Shown: piece after piece, positions 37,992 to 48,349 of the stretch | How positions within the stretch are numbered: position 1 is the stretch's first letter | How the letters are laid out: every line of letters starts with the position of its first letter | NCBI GenBank assembly: GCA_029834535.1 | Contig: JAQMWT010000056.1 | Coordinates: 1 to 53,059, forward strand | DNA length: 53,059 bases | DNA from: Chrysophaeum taylorii | Lineage: Eukaryota; Sar; Pelagophyceae; Pelagomonadales; Pelagomonadaceae | Reading direction: 5' to 3' | Position numbers and translations under genes: made by a program | The notes under the pieces: model-generated | Databases searched by the model: none | What the model was told of the DNA's origin: nothing | What the model saw: only the letters and a program-made list of their open reading frames with translations

Positions 37992-40458
37992 CTATTGCCT
38001 TGAGGAGGCGAGGAGGCGGAGGAGGAAGACGGCCTCCGACTGGTCAGTTTGTGCGTCGTTGAGGTAGAGGAAGGCCTGGACGAGGCCCGGGCGGGTGATG
38101 GGGGCGAAGTAGAGGCGGAGGTATTCGAGGCCGTTGGGCGGAATGTGGACGGCGGGATGGACGCGGGGTCGGACGAGGGCAGGGTCGGACGAGACGAGCG
38201 CGAGGGCCTTGGGTTTATTCCAGGGGTTGCGGTAGGGGATGCGCTTGGTGGCGGGTCTGTCGAGGGGGAGCTCGACGTCGTATGTTTTCGCGATGGCGGG
38301 CGAGGCGGCGACGGCCGTCAGGAGCCAGGCGGCGACGAGGTCTCTGGTGTCGACGTCGACGAGGTGGACGTGGAGTTTGGCAGATCCCGGAATAGTCGGG
38401 CGGTAATGGACGGCGAACTTGTTGTGAGCGCGCGGCACGAGGCGGAAATGGGTCGGCGGGTCGAAGGTCGTGAAAGCCTCGAGAGGTCCGCCCGTCGCGT
38501 CGCCGCAGTACGCCTGGACGGTGCGCGGTGCCTCGTCGCCCTTGACGACGCGGTCGACGCCCATCGACTGGCCGGCGAGGCCGTTGGCGTCGGAGCGCAA
38601 ACGAGAGTGAACGACGCAGTGCCAGGGCTCGGCGAGCCGCGCGCAGAATCTGTCTCGAAACCACAAAACGTAAAACTCGCCGACGGCGGGAAAGCGCGCG
38701 ACGCCGTCGCACTTTATGAGAACCTCGTGGCCGCCGCCCTGATCCAGAGTGCGCCACGTGACGGAGACGTCGGTCGTGTCACCTCGCGCGACGCAGTGCA
38801 CGAACAGGTCGTCGCCGTTTTCTTCTTCGGCTATGATTTGCGGCCCGATCGCCACCTCGAGCATTCCGCGGTGGTGGTGGTGGCGGCGTCGCGCTGCTCT
38901 GGGGGGCGCGGCAACCCTTATAGCTCTCTTGAGGATCTCGCCCTCCGGCTGGTAGAACCGGAGCGTGCGGTCGACGACGCACGGATGGACGCGAGTCTCG
39001 ACGCGAAGCACGGACACCGCGAAGCCCGCGGCGGAAACGAAGCGCGCGGTCGCGGATCCGAAGGGTTTGTCGTCGCGGCCGAACCTCGCGTCGGGCGTGG
39101 GTGGCTCGAGGAGCAGGAATGCGAAGGGCACGCGCACGGTCTCCGCGGGCATGAGCATGATGTTGGGCACCTCGCCCGTCGCGTCGATCATGTCTGGCTC
39201 GATGTTTTTTCGGCCGACGTCGCCGCACGCGGGGGATCTTAGTCGGCGCAAGCGGGCCCACTCTTCGGAGGACGTGATAGCCCGTAGCGTACCTTGACTC
39301 AGGACGACGTCGGTCTCGATCTCGATGAGCACGCGCTCGGCGTGGTCGAGCGGATTCGTGACCGCGTGCTCGAACCACGCAGTCTCGCCGAAACTCGGGT
39401 GAATCGTGACCGTCGTAACCATCGCCTTCCTCAGCATCGACTTGACCATGTCGCGTTTCGCGCCCTCGCGGTACCACTTGACCAGAGCCAGTTCGTCGTC
39501 GTTGTTGTTGTTGCCGTAATCGAGGGGAGGCGCGACGAGAGGTCTCGGCGAGCGGCGGCACCACCGCGCCTGACCCTCGCGAGCTGCGCGAGTTGTCGTC
39601 TTCGCACCGTCGAGCATTCGTCTCCAAGAAGAATCTTGGGCTGGACCTCGAGAAGCGAGAGGCCGAGCTGCATGAGGACGTGGACGAAGTCGGATCTCGC
39701 TATCGCGCCGTCGTCTTGGGGGTCGTATTGCGCGAGCAGCGCGCGCACGTCGACGCCTCTAGCCTGGAGTTGGCGCGCCGCTCGTCGAACCTTCTTCTCG
39801 ACGACTCGCGCGTCGGGGTCGAGCGAGAACTCGTACTGCGGCAGCACTAGCTCCTCGTCTTTTTTTTTTCTTCTTCTTCTTCTTCTTCTTCGCCGCGCAC
39901 GAAGCGCAGGAACTCGCGGAGATCGATGGGGCCGTCAAAACTAGAGCAGAGGTCGCGAACTTGGTCGAAGTCGAGGCCGAGACGCTTGAGACCGCCGCGC
40001 AATTCGGGCACCGCGATGGTGCCGTCTTTGTTTTCGTCGAGCGCCCCGAAGCATTCCTCGAGCGACGTGCCCATCTCCTCGGCGCGGAGCAGGATCGCGC
40101 GGAGCTCCTCTTTGCTCGCGTCGAGGCGGCGTATCGATGATGATGATTTACCGTCCAGGAAATCGAAAAGGGCATCTCGCGTGCTGGGCAACACTTTTTC
40201 CACGTCGACGCGCGAGACGTGGCGGAATAAGCCGGTGGCCTCATCGAGGGCTGCCGCGAGATTGACGTTGCCGTGCCACTGATTTAAGTAGTCCCGAAAC
40301 GAAGAAGAATTGGAGAATTTTCGGCGGAAGACATGGCGAATCTTCGCCGCGACTTTCTCAGGATCATCAGGACGGCCAAAAACGCGGGTCCGGGCGGAGC
40401 CCGGGCTCCCGCCGGCGGCGGGCCCGGCGGAGGGGCTCGGGCTCCGCCAGATTTCCAT
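37992..40458 (-). CDS. NPHP4: EF-hand plus nephrocystin-4 C-terminal region protein (frameshifted, possibly 5'-incomplete)
   Basis: A ciliary transition-zone-type protein. First ORF (from the ATG at 40458 to 39847): EF-hands, including LDENKDGTIAVPE and SFDGPIDLREF. Second (39847-39560): another EF-hand, YDPQDDGAIARSDFVHVLMQ. Third (39617-37992, 541 aa): strong nephrocystin-4 signature in order: VTIHPSFGETAWFEHAV, NPLDHAERVLIEIETD, CVVDRTLRFYQPE, VHLVDVDTRDLVAAWLL, KRIPYRNPWNKPKAL, LYLNDAQTDQSEAVFLL. Frame changes at a 10-A run (~39863) and a 4-C run (~39530) link the pieces; both look like sequencing or assembly indels. Human NPHP4 is ~1400 aa, so this is a short or truncated form. Its 5' flank is directly a tyrosine-recombinase element. 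Confidence 0.85.
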
Positions 40459-40536
40459 GAGTCGCCCGTGCTCGGCCCACACCGGGTGGCCAAGTGCGCG
40501 ACAAGGCAACCACCGCCTCTTACTAAACGACTACGG

Positions 40537-41312
40537 TTAGCAAGGGCTCGGACAGGGGCTCGACTCCGACGTGGGAAGACGCTGAAAGGAGCTGAGGGAG
40601 CGCCGCGGCTCTGGAGCGGGCGTAGCCAGCATGCGACGCGGTGCGCCCTGTGCCCGGAAGTTCTGGAAGTCCGCGAGATTTAACGCGTCTTTGAGCTCGC
40701 GCTCTCTCGAGCTCGTTTTCAGCGTCTTACGGAGCGACTCCAACCGCTCGCAGATGCTGCCAACCTTCATGGTCTGGCGCTTCCGCTTCTTGCCCTTCTT
40801 GTCGTAAAATAGAAGCTGCGTCGGCACATCAATGCCCAAGTCTCGATACGCGGTCCCGAAACGATCCTGGATGAGACTGTCGAGCTTTGTCGCTAGCGCC
40901 AGCTTCGCCGAGTCGCCTCGTCATTGCCCATCGTCCGCATCAGCGACTCCCTTTCTTTTAACGTGGCCATGGCATTGAACCAGCTGAACACCTGCTGTGC
41001 GCGGGACTTGTCCTGGCTCTTCAAGTTTGCTGGGATGCTGCCACCAAGCCACATGCAGCGCACGAAGAATTCGGGCGCACTCGCGCCCGCAATCGACTCG
41101 ACTGTCGCCGTCGATGGCCCCCGCATGGGCATGAGAAAAGCGCGAGGTGTCACCGGTCGAACATTTGAAGCCGGGCGATGCGGAGCGGGAGCAGGTGCGG
41201 GCGCATCGGCATTGTCTCCTGCAGCATCCACGCCAGCCGAGTTCACCGCCGCCGCATGCGCTCTCGATATTGCCGGCGACGCCTCTGCCTCCGCCGCCGT
41301 CACTGCCGCCTC

Positions 41313-41343
<31 letters not shown>

Positions 41344-41782
41344 ACTGACGTCGATATGTTCGAAACCGTGTTCTTCAAGTTCGCCATCTCCAGGCGCGAC
41401 GTCGCCAAGGCATCCTGCAGGTCGGCAATTTTCCGCTCCTGACTCCCAACAACGCCGATTAGCCTGGTTATGGCCTGGACAATGGGCTGCAAATCGCCCG
41501 AGGCCGCCCGTGCCGTGAGGTGCAAGTTGTCGGCTGGAACTTGCCGCGGAGGAGCTTGCTCCAGTCACGGAGTGTCGCGTCAGCTTCCGGGTCCGTGGCT
41601 CTGTGGTCGAAGGTGGCAATATAGCAGGCGCGTAGCTTGCTGCCGACTCGCCGCATCTCGCCGCGCCGCTCTCGGTCCTCATAGTACATGATGATGCTCG
41701 CGAACGCAGCCTCAATCGCTGGCCGAAGGGAGCCGCCTCGATGGTATGGTCGGCATATCGTGGATGAAGAAGAGCTTGTCAA
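40537..41782 (-). pseudogene. C-terminal tail of the tyrosine-recombinase protein
   Basis: In three frames: LRPAIEAAFASIIMYYEDRE and ATLRDWSKLLRGKFQPT (41468-41782), then DLQPIVQAITRLIGVVGSQE with an alanine/glutamate coiled coil and a proline/alanine linker, MWLGGSIPANLKSQDKSRAQ (40893-41525), and LIQDRFGTAYRDLGIDVPTQ with ASICERLESLRKTL-like helices (40537-40900). The pieces continue one another across single-base frame changes. Function of this tail is unknown. Confidence 0.55.
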
Positions 41783-42982
41783 TCATGCGGTCTAAGTCTG
41801 TGGGGTCGACGATCGTGCAGAGGTGCTCGAAGTCGGCGGGGACGGGGCCTTTCCCGAGATTGGTCCACGGCAGCGCGTCGTAGCCAGCCATGACGACGAC
41901 TCCGGGCATGAGGAGGGCCCGCTAGGGGTCGAGGTAGTTGTAAAGGGCGCTGAGGCTGGTATTGCGTGGCCCGTCATGTGCGCGACAAAGCACTCGGGCA
42001 TTTTCGACGCGAGCAAGTTGATGGCGCCGGACCGGAAGCTACCAGCGCAGATGTCGTTAGGGAGGGTATCGATGGCGAAGTCGGCGTAGCCAGCGGCACC
42101 ACCACGATGACGAGGCAGAAGGGCCTCGAGGAAGCTCCCGATCTTCTCGCCCGGCTTGTCGACATCCTTCAGCTCGGGCAGTAGCCAGCCGACGCAGTCG
42201 TCCTCGGATGCAGCGGGGCGGTTCAGAGCGCAAGGTTGTCGCCCCAGTTCAGGAAGAAGTCGCAGTACTGGTCGTTGCCGGCGAACAAGGCGCACACCTT
42301 GAGCTTCGACGTCTTGACTTGCCAGATGTCGCCGAACAACATCTTGAAGTGCGGGTCCCAGGAGAGGCCGTCGCCATTGATCGTCGCGGCCTCGGCCCTG
42401 CGGTCGGCGACCTGCTTGGCGACGGTGATCGTGTACTTGCGCATGGCAGCCTCGGCAGTGTCGGCCTTGGCGTAGGCCTTGACGATCTCCTTGACGACGC
42501 AGAGGGACAGAGGTGAAGGGGACTGATCTGGCTCCAAGCCGGAATCGATGGTGCGGATGAAGATCTCGCGGTAGGTCTCCGCCGAGCCGATCGCCTTGTA
42601 CTTGATGGAGAAGACGTTCATGACGAAGCCGAGGTAATTGGTCGCTGGGCCAATGCGGAGCCGCTGGCCCGCGTTCATTCTTCCCTGCTCGATAGTGTAA
42701 ACATCCACCACGTACTTCGCATTCAGCTAACGTATAACCTCCGTTCCGTCGCTTTGGCCTCGTCGATGGCCGCGATGTCGGTACCCAAGTCCTCGCCGTA
42801 GTGCCCGCGCTCCACCGCCCACGCCAAGAACTTGCCGAAGATGCGCTCGTGGTTGGCCTGCGTGTTTCTGGTCGACTCGGACGTCCCTCTGCTCCCGATG
42901 CCTTGGTCGTCGCCCATCGCCCTTTCAAAAATCCTAAAGGTGACGTTCGACTCATCTCACCCGGAGATAACACCACGCACAC
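41750..42982 (-). pseudogene. Tyrosine recombinase catalytic region, frameshifted
   Basis: The N-terminal core-binding-like part reads TRNTQANHERIFGKFLAWAV. The middle reads MNAGQRLRIGPATNYLGFVM. The catalytic part reads CAGSFRSGAINLLASKMPEC (second Arg box, 42022-42055), HMTGHA (Gly-His box, ~41970) and SALYNYLDP (nucleophile Tyr, ~41935-41950). This order matches R..H..GH..Y recombinases. Frame changes fall near 42715, 42225 and 41965, and a TAG follows YLDP. The ORF runs on as RALLMPGVVVMAGYDALPWT. Confidence 0.7.
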
Positions 42983-43258
42983 ACCCCCCTCTTAGCCGCC
43001 CGTCAGGCACATCCCTCCTACCCCACAAAAGCACCCACATCCTTCACGTGCCACACACACGCACCCCTCTTAGCAGTCGACCTTTAAACGCCCGGAGATA
43101 ACCCGAAGCCCTTGTTCCGGATGGTTCCGGATTGTTCCGAACCGCGTCGCGCCGCAGCGAATGCGGGTAAGCCTCGGGTACGGCGACCGTGCCGCGAAGT
43201 TTCTCAGGCCGAAACAAGCAATCAAAGTCGGCGTTGACAGCGCGCCAGAGAGAAGTAG

Positions 43259-43695
43259 GTGGCCAAGGAGATCACCGAGCGTGACAACGCCTCGTCGGCA
43301 TACACCGACGAACACCGGTCCAACTGGACCTGCTGTTTTTGTGGGGGGTTTGTGAAGCAGCACGTCCACGGGTCGTGGAAGGCACACGGCACTTCCTACT
43401 GCACGTCGTGCCACGTGATGCATCGACGCGACGTGCTCGCGTCTCGGATCCTGGCGCAGACTGCTCTCGCGAACGACGCTGGTCGAACACCCAGCGACCA
43501 CAATCCCACGACACCAACTACGCGCTTCGTGGCGACGGCGACGGCAACGAACCATACGTCGACGTGAATAAGGACAAGGGCCTCGGGAAATACTTATCGA
43601 CCAAACGTCGCAAGATTGCCAAAGAATGCAGAAAGTCTGTCGAGGAGGCCTTGGTTGCGAGAGCATCCCGCCGATCCACCACGGCCGACGCTTAA
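43259..43695 (+). CDS. Possible GATA-like zinc-finger protein (frame change near 43515)
   Basis: The first part (43259-43567) contains WTCCFCGGF...GSWKAHGTSYCTSCHVMH, giving C-x2-C-x19-C-x2-C, close to a GATA finger (C-x2-C-x17-20-C-x2-C) with the central Trp and the Tyr before the second pair. The frame then changes near 43515 into DVNKDKGLGKYLSTKRRKIA with a basic helical tail, ending at 43695. This may be an indel or an intron that I cannot define. The start is uncertain. It may be a transcription factor; this is inference from the Cys spacing only. Confidence 0.4.
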
Positions 43696-44005
43696 ACAAA
43701 AACCCCACCTTGCCCGTGCTTCCTTCCTTCCTTCCTTCCTTCCTTCCTTCCTCAAGCCGCCGCTCTTCCACCATAAATTTACCACGCTCGCAGGTGCACG
43801 ACGACGTCGAGTCGACCAGCTCCGGACCGCGACGCCCCCAAGCGTCGTTCGTCGAGTCGACGCCAGGAACCACCCAATCCTGAACCCTCATCGGGTCCTC
43901 GTCTCGCGGTTTCTCGTAATATTCGGCGCGCGCCGCGAATTAATGCCAAGGACCGTTAGGCGGTGCGTATTTTTTAAGGGAAACGGTTGCCACTGCATTT
44001 TAGAG

Positions 44006-44869
44006 ATGGGTGTGGGCGAGGAGGAGGTGGAGGCCCGTGCCGTGACGCCGACGACGCCACGGCTGAGCCGACGGGCAAGCCGCGACATCGTTCTGGAGAT
44101 CGTTGAGGACCCGCCCTCGCGGAAGTCGGTGACCTCGCGGAAGGCGGTGCTCCGAAAGAGCATGAGCTGGTCGGCAGGGCGACCGAGATTTCACCGGAGG
44201 GACGCAAGCCGTGATCTCATGGAGGTCATGATGGAAACCGTCGAGCCCTCGGAGCTCGAGGAGCTGCTGGCTGCCGAGCTCGCGGCGGCGAAGGACCGCG
44301 TGACATCCCTCCAGAATTTGACGAACGTTGTCGCGACGAATCCGGACGTTGCCCGGAGCGTCTTTCCGGACGCGCCCATTTCCGCGCTCCGGGACGCTCT
44401 TAGCGAGCTCGCGCTCGCGGCGACTAGATGTTCGGCCGAGATTCACCGGCGCGACTTATCGTCGCGTCTCTCGATCGACACCAGCAAGGAAGAGTTCGTG
44501 TTGAGTTCTTCTGAACCGCCGAGGCCTCCGCCCCCCATCCAGCATCGGTTCAATCGCGCGAGCCAACAACAAACCCTGCTCAAGCAGATCGCGATTTCCC
44601 GAAACCCTAGCATCGTCCTCGTGCGCACCCAGTCCCCGAAAAGACTCGGCCCGCAGCTCAACGATCTCCCGCCGCTCCCCCCGCCCCCTCCGCCACCCCC
44701 GCCCGAGCTTCCGCCCAACTCCCCCCCGGTCAAGATCAGCGCGCTCAGGGCGGGCCCCAAATTGGCGGGCATCAAGCACCTCAGATCCAGCAGCACTCCT
44801 CCCCCGTCGAGGTCGCCCCTCCCGAGGCGCGCACGTCACGTTTTCACCGCGGTCGACCGACTTTCGTGA
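44006..44869 (+). CDS. Proline-rich hypothetical protein (287 aa)
   Basis: I chose the ATG at 44006 (MGVGEEEVEARAVTPTTPRL). The frame is open further upstream to 43616, but that part is a poly-(TTCC) and basic translation. A basic-Ser/Arg N-terminus is followed by an acidic helix (PSELEELLAAELAAAKDRVT), a helical middle (ISALRDALSELALAATRCSA), and a formin-homology-1-like polyproline run (LPPLPPPPPPPPPELPP, ~225-245), then an Arg-rich end. It may bind profilin or SH3/WW domains, but no FH2 domain follows. No family recognised. Confidence 0.5.
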   Translation: MGVGEEEVEARAVTPTTPRLSRRASRDIVLEIVEDPPSRKSVTSRKAVLRKSMSWSAGRPRFHRRDASRDLMEVMMETVEPSELEELLAAELAAAKDRVTSLQNLTNVVATNPDVARSVFPDAPISALRDALSELALAATRCSAEIHRRDLSSRLSIDTSKEEFVLSSSEPPRPPPPIQHRFNRASQQQTLLKQIAISRNPSIVLVRTQSPKRLGPQLNDLPPLPPPPPPPPPELPPNSPPVKISALRAGPKLAGIKHLRSSSTPPPSRSPLPRRARHVFTAVDRLS

Positions 44870-45568
44870 TTCTGCTTTCCTCGGCCAACCGTTTCTTTTC
44901 GAATTTGAATTAAGACCACCAGAGCTGCGACCTTGTTGCTGCAAACAACCCAGACGTCGCGTGAATTATTTAATTGCGTCTTTCGAGGATGGTGCTTTTC
45001 CCAGTGACGCCCGCACTGATGGCGGGTACTGCGAAAAAAAACGACCGTTTTTAACTAACGGCACCCGCGCCTCGCCAAGTTCGGCGCGCGAGCGAGTTCG
45101 CTCAGGTTCACGGCCTCAATTTTTGTTTGCGTTCGAATCGCAGCAGCCCTCCCACTGTCTCCTCGGATCAAGCCGCCGTCCAGTCCGGCAAGGCGGCGGC
45201 TCGAGGCACCAAGGGGTAGGTCTCTGGGAAGTTGGGTGCACTGCTGGTGACGGTGCTTCTTATAACGTCTTAAGCTCGCACTTTTTTTCCGCAATGTCAC
45301 ATTATTCGCCCGCATTCGACGCTCGATCGATCATGTGCACGGCCCCGCCAAATTCTCACAACTTCCCGCGCTAGTGGTTGGGCCTGGTTCTTATTTTCGT
45401 CGCCATACGTCCTCTGCACTCGTGCATGAAGCGCAGGGTGATGCCAAAAGGTGTGGGTAGGAATGCCGGTCCTGGTGTGTGCGAGTGCCCGGGGCTATAT
45501 ATGCCCCTGTGGATACGACTTTCGTCAGACGCCATTTTGCCTGTGAGGCTTTCTTCCACACTGTTGGT
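44870..45568. other. Intergenic, no recognised gene
   Basis: About 700 bp between the proline-rich gene and the LTR-like block. Short ORFs only. Confidence 0.4.
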
Positions 45569-45858
45569 GTGGCGGCAACTCCTGACCGCTAAGGCTTACC
45601 CTCCCTTTCTCGAGGTTTGATACCCGTTCAACGGGACGCCTTTCCCTACCTTCCTAGTGACATCATACCTCTCTCTTGTGAGAAGCATTCTTGCTTGGTA
45701 TTCTTGTAGCATTCTTGCTATCATATACCATCTCTCCTATGGCGGCACAGAAAAAAAAACCTTCCCGCCCCCCGGGTGACAAAGGGGGTACTCACCGACT
45801 CGTCCTAGACCTCACTGAACGAGGAACACACGGACTCGGGGTCGGGTATGCTCGCCAC
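45569..45858 (+). repeat. LTR-like sequence, plus orientation (solo or partial)
   Basis: Begins TGTGGCGGCAACTCC and ends TGCTCGCCACA, so its ends form the same TGTGGCG/CGCCACA inverted pair as the LTR at 7528-7863. Length 290 bp. No primer-binding-like TGG follows and no 5-bp target duplication is evident, so it is a remnant or a solo LTR. Confidence 0.6.
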
Positions 45859-45892
45859 ACACCTTGCTCACGCTCACCAAGCCTCTCAACAA

Positions 45893-46063
45893 GATGGAGA
45901 GATGGTATATGATAGCAAGGAAACTACAAGAATACAGCAAGAATGCTTCTCATAAAAGAGAGGTGTGATGTCACTAAGAAGATCGGGAAAGGTGTCCCGT
46001 TGAACGGGTATCAAGCCTCGAGAGAGGGGGGGTAAGCCTTAGCGGTCAGGAGTTGCCGCCACA
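45893..46063 (-). repeat. LTR head, minus orientation (3' LTR start of the gypsy integrase element)
   Basis: On the minus strand it starts TGTGGCGGCAACTCC right after a purine-rich CAGGGGAGTCC (plausible polypurine tract) that follows the integrase stop. About 170 bp are an imperfect inverted copy of 45569-45740; beyond that the two diverge. Confidence 0.6.
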
Positions 46064-46093
46064 GGACTCCCCTGGTGAGAACACGAGCTGCCC

Positions 46094-47765
46094 TCAGCGA
46101 GTCCGGCGAGAAGCACGAGCCTTGGCTGAATGAGCATCTCGAGAACGAATCTTCTTGTAGGCACGTTCAACGACAGGTTCAGGAACGCGTCCACCACGTA
46201 AAGTGAACTTAGGAATCAACACATCGATCTCATGCGGGGCGAAGTCGGTAACACAAGGAGTGGTATTGTTGTTGACCTTGGTCTTGTCGGTGAAACTGCG
46301 ACCGTCCACGTCCTTGTATTCCGGCTTAAGCTTGCGAGTAGAGAGATGTGAAGTAGGCTTGTAATAAGAAACCTTGTCATGGGGACCGAGATCAGCATAG
46401 AAATGCAGAGCGACTCGATCATTCACAAAATCATAGGGTTCATAAACTTCAGCGACATAAATCTTCTTTCGCCAATCGGACCGTTTATTATCCGGAATCC
46501 GAAAGATAACGAACTTACCATGCTTGTAATCATCCCGAAAGGTCTCCTTGGGCTTGGGCACAGCTCGATCGACCACTGGAGAAACCATCACAGGGGTAAT
46601 CTGACTAACATGAACACAGCGGCGTTCGGGAGGATAATCAAGAGACTCAATCCTGTAAGTGACCGGGGACAAGCGTTCCAAAATAACGAATGGACCGCGC
46701 CATTCCGGTCGAAGCTTGTTCTGAAGAAAAGGGATGTAGAGCAGAACATGTGAGCCTTCTTCATACTCCACATCAACATGGTCCGCATTATAGGCGAGAC
46801 GTTGTTTACGAAGAGCCTTCTCACGAGCTTCGTTCACCGTAGCGGTATAGAACTTCAGCCTTTCGCGAGTCTCTGCCACAACATCGGAGCGAGTTTTCGG
46901 CAGGCGGCGGACATCAAGATCCATGATCGTGTAATCGGTTGGCAATAAAGGCTGCCGGTTAAGACGAAGCATGAAAGGTGAGATCTGAGTCCCCGGAATA
47001 AATTTACGATTGTAACAGAAAGCAATGTACTGCGCGAATTCGGGCCATTCCGTGATCTTGCGGTTTTGAAGGCACGCACGGAGGAAAGCCTTGATAAAGC
47101 GGTTGACCCTTTCCGCTGGATTAGCCTGAGCATGATGCGGAATCGTGGTACTATACCGAACATTGAAAGATGACAAAACTCTTCCATCAACTTGTTGACG
47201 AACTCTTTCCCATTGTCGGTACGAATCCTCTGAGGTAGATAACCTTTGAGTAATATATTCGCGACAAAAGACTCGAGGATTGACTCAGCAGTCTTATGGT
47301 GTAGTACGTCAAGAATCAAGAAATGAGAAAATGGATCAAAAAAGACGATGAGATATGTCTCGGGACCAGCACTGGGTAAAGGTCCAAACAAATCCATACA
47401 AAGTACGACACAATCACCATCATACACCGGTTGCTGAAGCAGACCTGCTCTCTTTGGTTCAGGCGAACGAGCTTTCTTGCACACTATGCAACCAGCAATG
47501 TAAGCACCCACCTCATTAGACATATGAGGCCACCAAAAACGTTCATCAAGTATCGACTGCACTGTACTTTGACGATCCATATGACCACCATTGAGAGGTG
47601 TGTCATGGTACAATCGGATGATGCGCGTCCGTAAAGTTCGGGGTGCGACTACCGAGGTATCTAGCACTATACACTTTACCTTTCTCGTGTAGTTCTAGAT
47701 GCCGCCTGTCGTGTTCTGAGGATATAGGGAACATACCTTTTCATTCCCCGAATTAACTACTTCCA
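46094..47765 (-). pseudogene. Ty3/gypsy integrase fragment
   Basis: Integrates element DNA into the host. An H-C zinc domain (YHDTPLNGGHMDRQ ... CIVCKKA) is followed by the catalytic core with CMDLFGPLP (Asp), RIRTDNGKEFVN (Asp) and ANPAERVNRFIKAF (Glu), then a GPY/F-like WRGPFVILERLSPVTYRIES and a long C-terminal tail. The core is split near 47175 by a one-base frame change. The N-terminal part continues upstream to ~47765 with a stop where a Trp is expected. RT is absent; the fragment is a 3' portion of an element whose LTR starts at 46063. Confidence 0.85.
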
Positions 47766-47828
47766 GACGTTCACGATGAGACGGGATGGTTTCCCAGGTG
47801 ACTTACCACTGCTTGCTAAATGCTCTGC

Positions 47829-47842
47829 AGGTTATGGGCCCA
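47829..47842 (+). promoter_or_regulatory. Copia-type primer-binding site of the second methyltransferase element
   Basis: GGTTATGGGCCCAG follows ...GCTCTGCA. It complements the initiator Met-tRNA anticodon arm over all 14 bases and matches the site at 34009-34022, upstream of a homologous gag. The preceding CA would be the LTR end. The LTR start was not found and may be cut by the gypsy fragment at ~47765. Confidence 0.7.
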
Positions 47843-48349
47843 GGCGGGTCCCTGAGAAACCATGTGTCAACATGCACGTAACCTATGGGTATTGGGCTGT
47901 TACCGCGCCAGCTCAGCCTCGACATGTGACACGCTTGTCAATATATCGCCATTACCATTGGGCTGTATATAATATTTTTTGCACACGTGATCGTGTAACC
48001 TTGTGTGCACCTGTTCATAGCATCGTATTGTCATGTCAATGTTGATGTGTGTGTAATTGGCTAACCTGTACTCTTGCACACATGTTATGGAATATTTTGG
48101 GTACGTCCACTCGTACATTCCATGGCAATGCACCTAACAAGCTCCTTGAGAGCACCAAAACTAACCAGCTGCCTGAGTGACTACGCTTAGCGACACTACT
48201 CTGGACTCACAGCTTGCACAGTCGTCATATAGACACATTTTCCATCGAAAAATCGATGAGTGTACATAGACACCGATAGACAGACCCCCTTAGAATGTCT
48301 AGACAGTGTCAACTGCGTGACTGAACCCACAGGTTCCCCGTCAACTGCT
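47843..48349 (+). other. Leader of the second methyltransferase element
   Basis: About 500 AT-rich bases between the primer-binding site and the gag ATG. No ORF of note. Confidence 0.5.

Larger units (their letters stand above)
40537..43102 (-). mobile_element. Tyrosine-recombinase element (Crypton-like), degraded
   Basis: Minus-strand ORF pieces make up one recombinase with a long coiled-coil tail. The right part (42965-43102) has a GTCGACTGCTAAGAGG terminal module bounded by two copies of CCCGGAGATAAC. No RT is present, which favours a Crypton or other YR DNA transposon over DIRS. Left end near 40537, next to the NPHP4 start. Confidence 0.65.

Noticed and set aside
38049..39242. 397-codon plus-strand ORF antisense to NPHP4
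   Set aside because: Composition follows from GC-rich codon bias of the opposite strand; the minus frame has clear NPHP4 motifs.
40537..43102. DIRS-type retrotransposon
   Set aside because: No reverse transcriptase or RNase H is present between the recombinase and either end.
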